Assembly: GCF_001467025.1 (NCBI RefSeq)
Contig: NZ_LNXV01000011.1
Coordinates: forward strand, 187,913 to 251,912
Direction of reading: 5' to 3'
DNA: 64,000 nucleotides
DNA from: Legionella brunensis
Lineage (GTDB): Bacteria > Pseudomonadota > Gammaproteobacteria > Legionellales > Legionellaceae
The translations under genes were made by a program, and so were the position numbers. This document shows, piece after piece, positions 63,819 through 64,000 of the stretch (positions are counted from its first letter, which is position 1; each line of letters starts with the position of its first letter). The notes under the pieces were generated by a model that did no database searches, was not told where the DNA came from, and worked only from the letters and a program-made list of their open reading frames with translations.

Positions 63819-63951
63819 GACGCAAAATTAAACAATAATTGGAATGATGATCATCATCGTCATATTTCTTTCTGATTGGGAAGGAGTAGAGGTTTATTAA
63901 AAAATCAAAATCTTCGGTAGTGTTTAAATAACTGTGTCATCTCTTTTAACT

Positions 63952-63960
63952 TGTTATAAT
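63952..63960 (+). promoter_or_regulatory. Extended -10 of the last gene
   Basis: TGTTATAAT is a perfect extended -10 element (TGnTATAAT), 24 bases before the ATG at 63984. The -35 region is poor. Confidence 0.55.
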
Positions 63961-63983
63961 TTCAACACTTAAAAGAGGTGCCC

Positions 63984-64000
63984 ATGAGTAAGAATAAAAA
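63984..64000 (+). CDS. 5' end of a gene cut by the window edge
   Basis: ATG at 63984 with AAGAGGTG 5 bases upstream and an extended -10 element at 63952-63960. Only MSKNK is in the window, so the product cannot be identified. Confidence 0.6.

Overview
The window looks like a chromosomal segment of a Legionella species (Gammaproteobacteria). It is AT-rich. The housekeeping proteins are of Legionella type: the type III pantothenate kinase closely follows the L. pneumophila sequence as I remember it. A full fleSR-fliEFGHIJ flagellar block is present, and several lineage-type proteins look like Dot/Icm substrates. No tRNA, 16S/23S rRNA, CRISPR array or intact insertion sequence was seen; the only RNA gene found is rnpB.

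Region 1-9981 is mostly core: coaX, rnpB, a fis homologue, an IscS / degenerate IscU / IscA operon, trmJ, suhB, an S49 peptidase and clpB. A 144-bp repeat with terminal inverted repeats sits between iscS and trmJ. Region 10028-11827 holds two unrecognised proteins, possibly one operon. Region 12115-25957 (all minus strand) begins with the two-component pair fleS-fleR, runs through fliE, fliF, fliG, fliH, fliI and fliJ, and continues without a gap into a YhdP/AsmA-like protein, a small membrane protein and mpl. A dispersed hairpin repeat lies between fliG and fliH.

Region 26192-35396 mixes core genes (dedA, rarA, lolA, ftsK, trxB, aat, infA) with an orphan type III polyketide synthase. Region 35511-40974 has a secreted protein built of three repeats, then an O-antigen-ligase-like protein, a Stealth-type sugar-phosphate transferase and a large membrane protein, which together look like a surface-polysaccharide cluster.

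Region 40958-48653 is the accessory part. It holds a eukaryotic-like protein kinase, a lipase-like hydrolase, a 2-oxoglutarate/Fe(II) oxygenase, a protein with a possible caspase-like fold, an IS30-type transposase remnant, a GNAT acetyltransferase, two orphans and decayed coding fragments. Region 48936-64000 returns to core genes (pmbA/tldE, a phosphodiester glycosidase, an MFS transporter, nrdA-nrdB with NrdR and DnaA sites, queF) mixed with unrecognised Legionella-style proteins and a LuxR-type regulator. It ends in a gene cut by the window edge.

The observations most worth a second look are the cysteine-free IscU homologue, the two families of inverted-repeat intergenic elements, the orphan polyketide synthase, the three-repeat secreted protein, the kinase/lipase accessory block and the regulatory architecture of nrdAB. 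I did not find one clearly new multi-gene system; the candidates are single proteins or repeat families.
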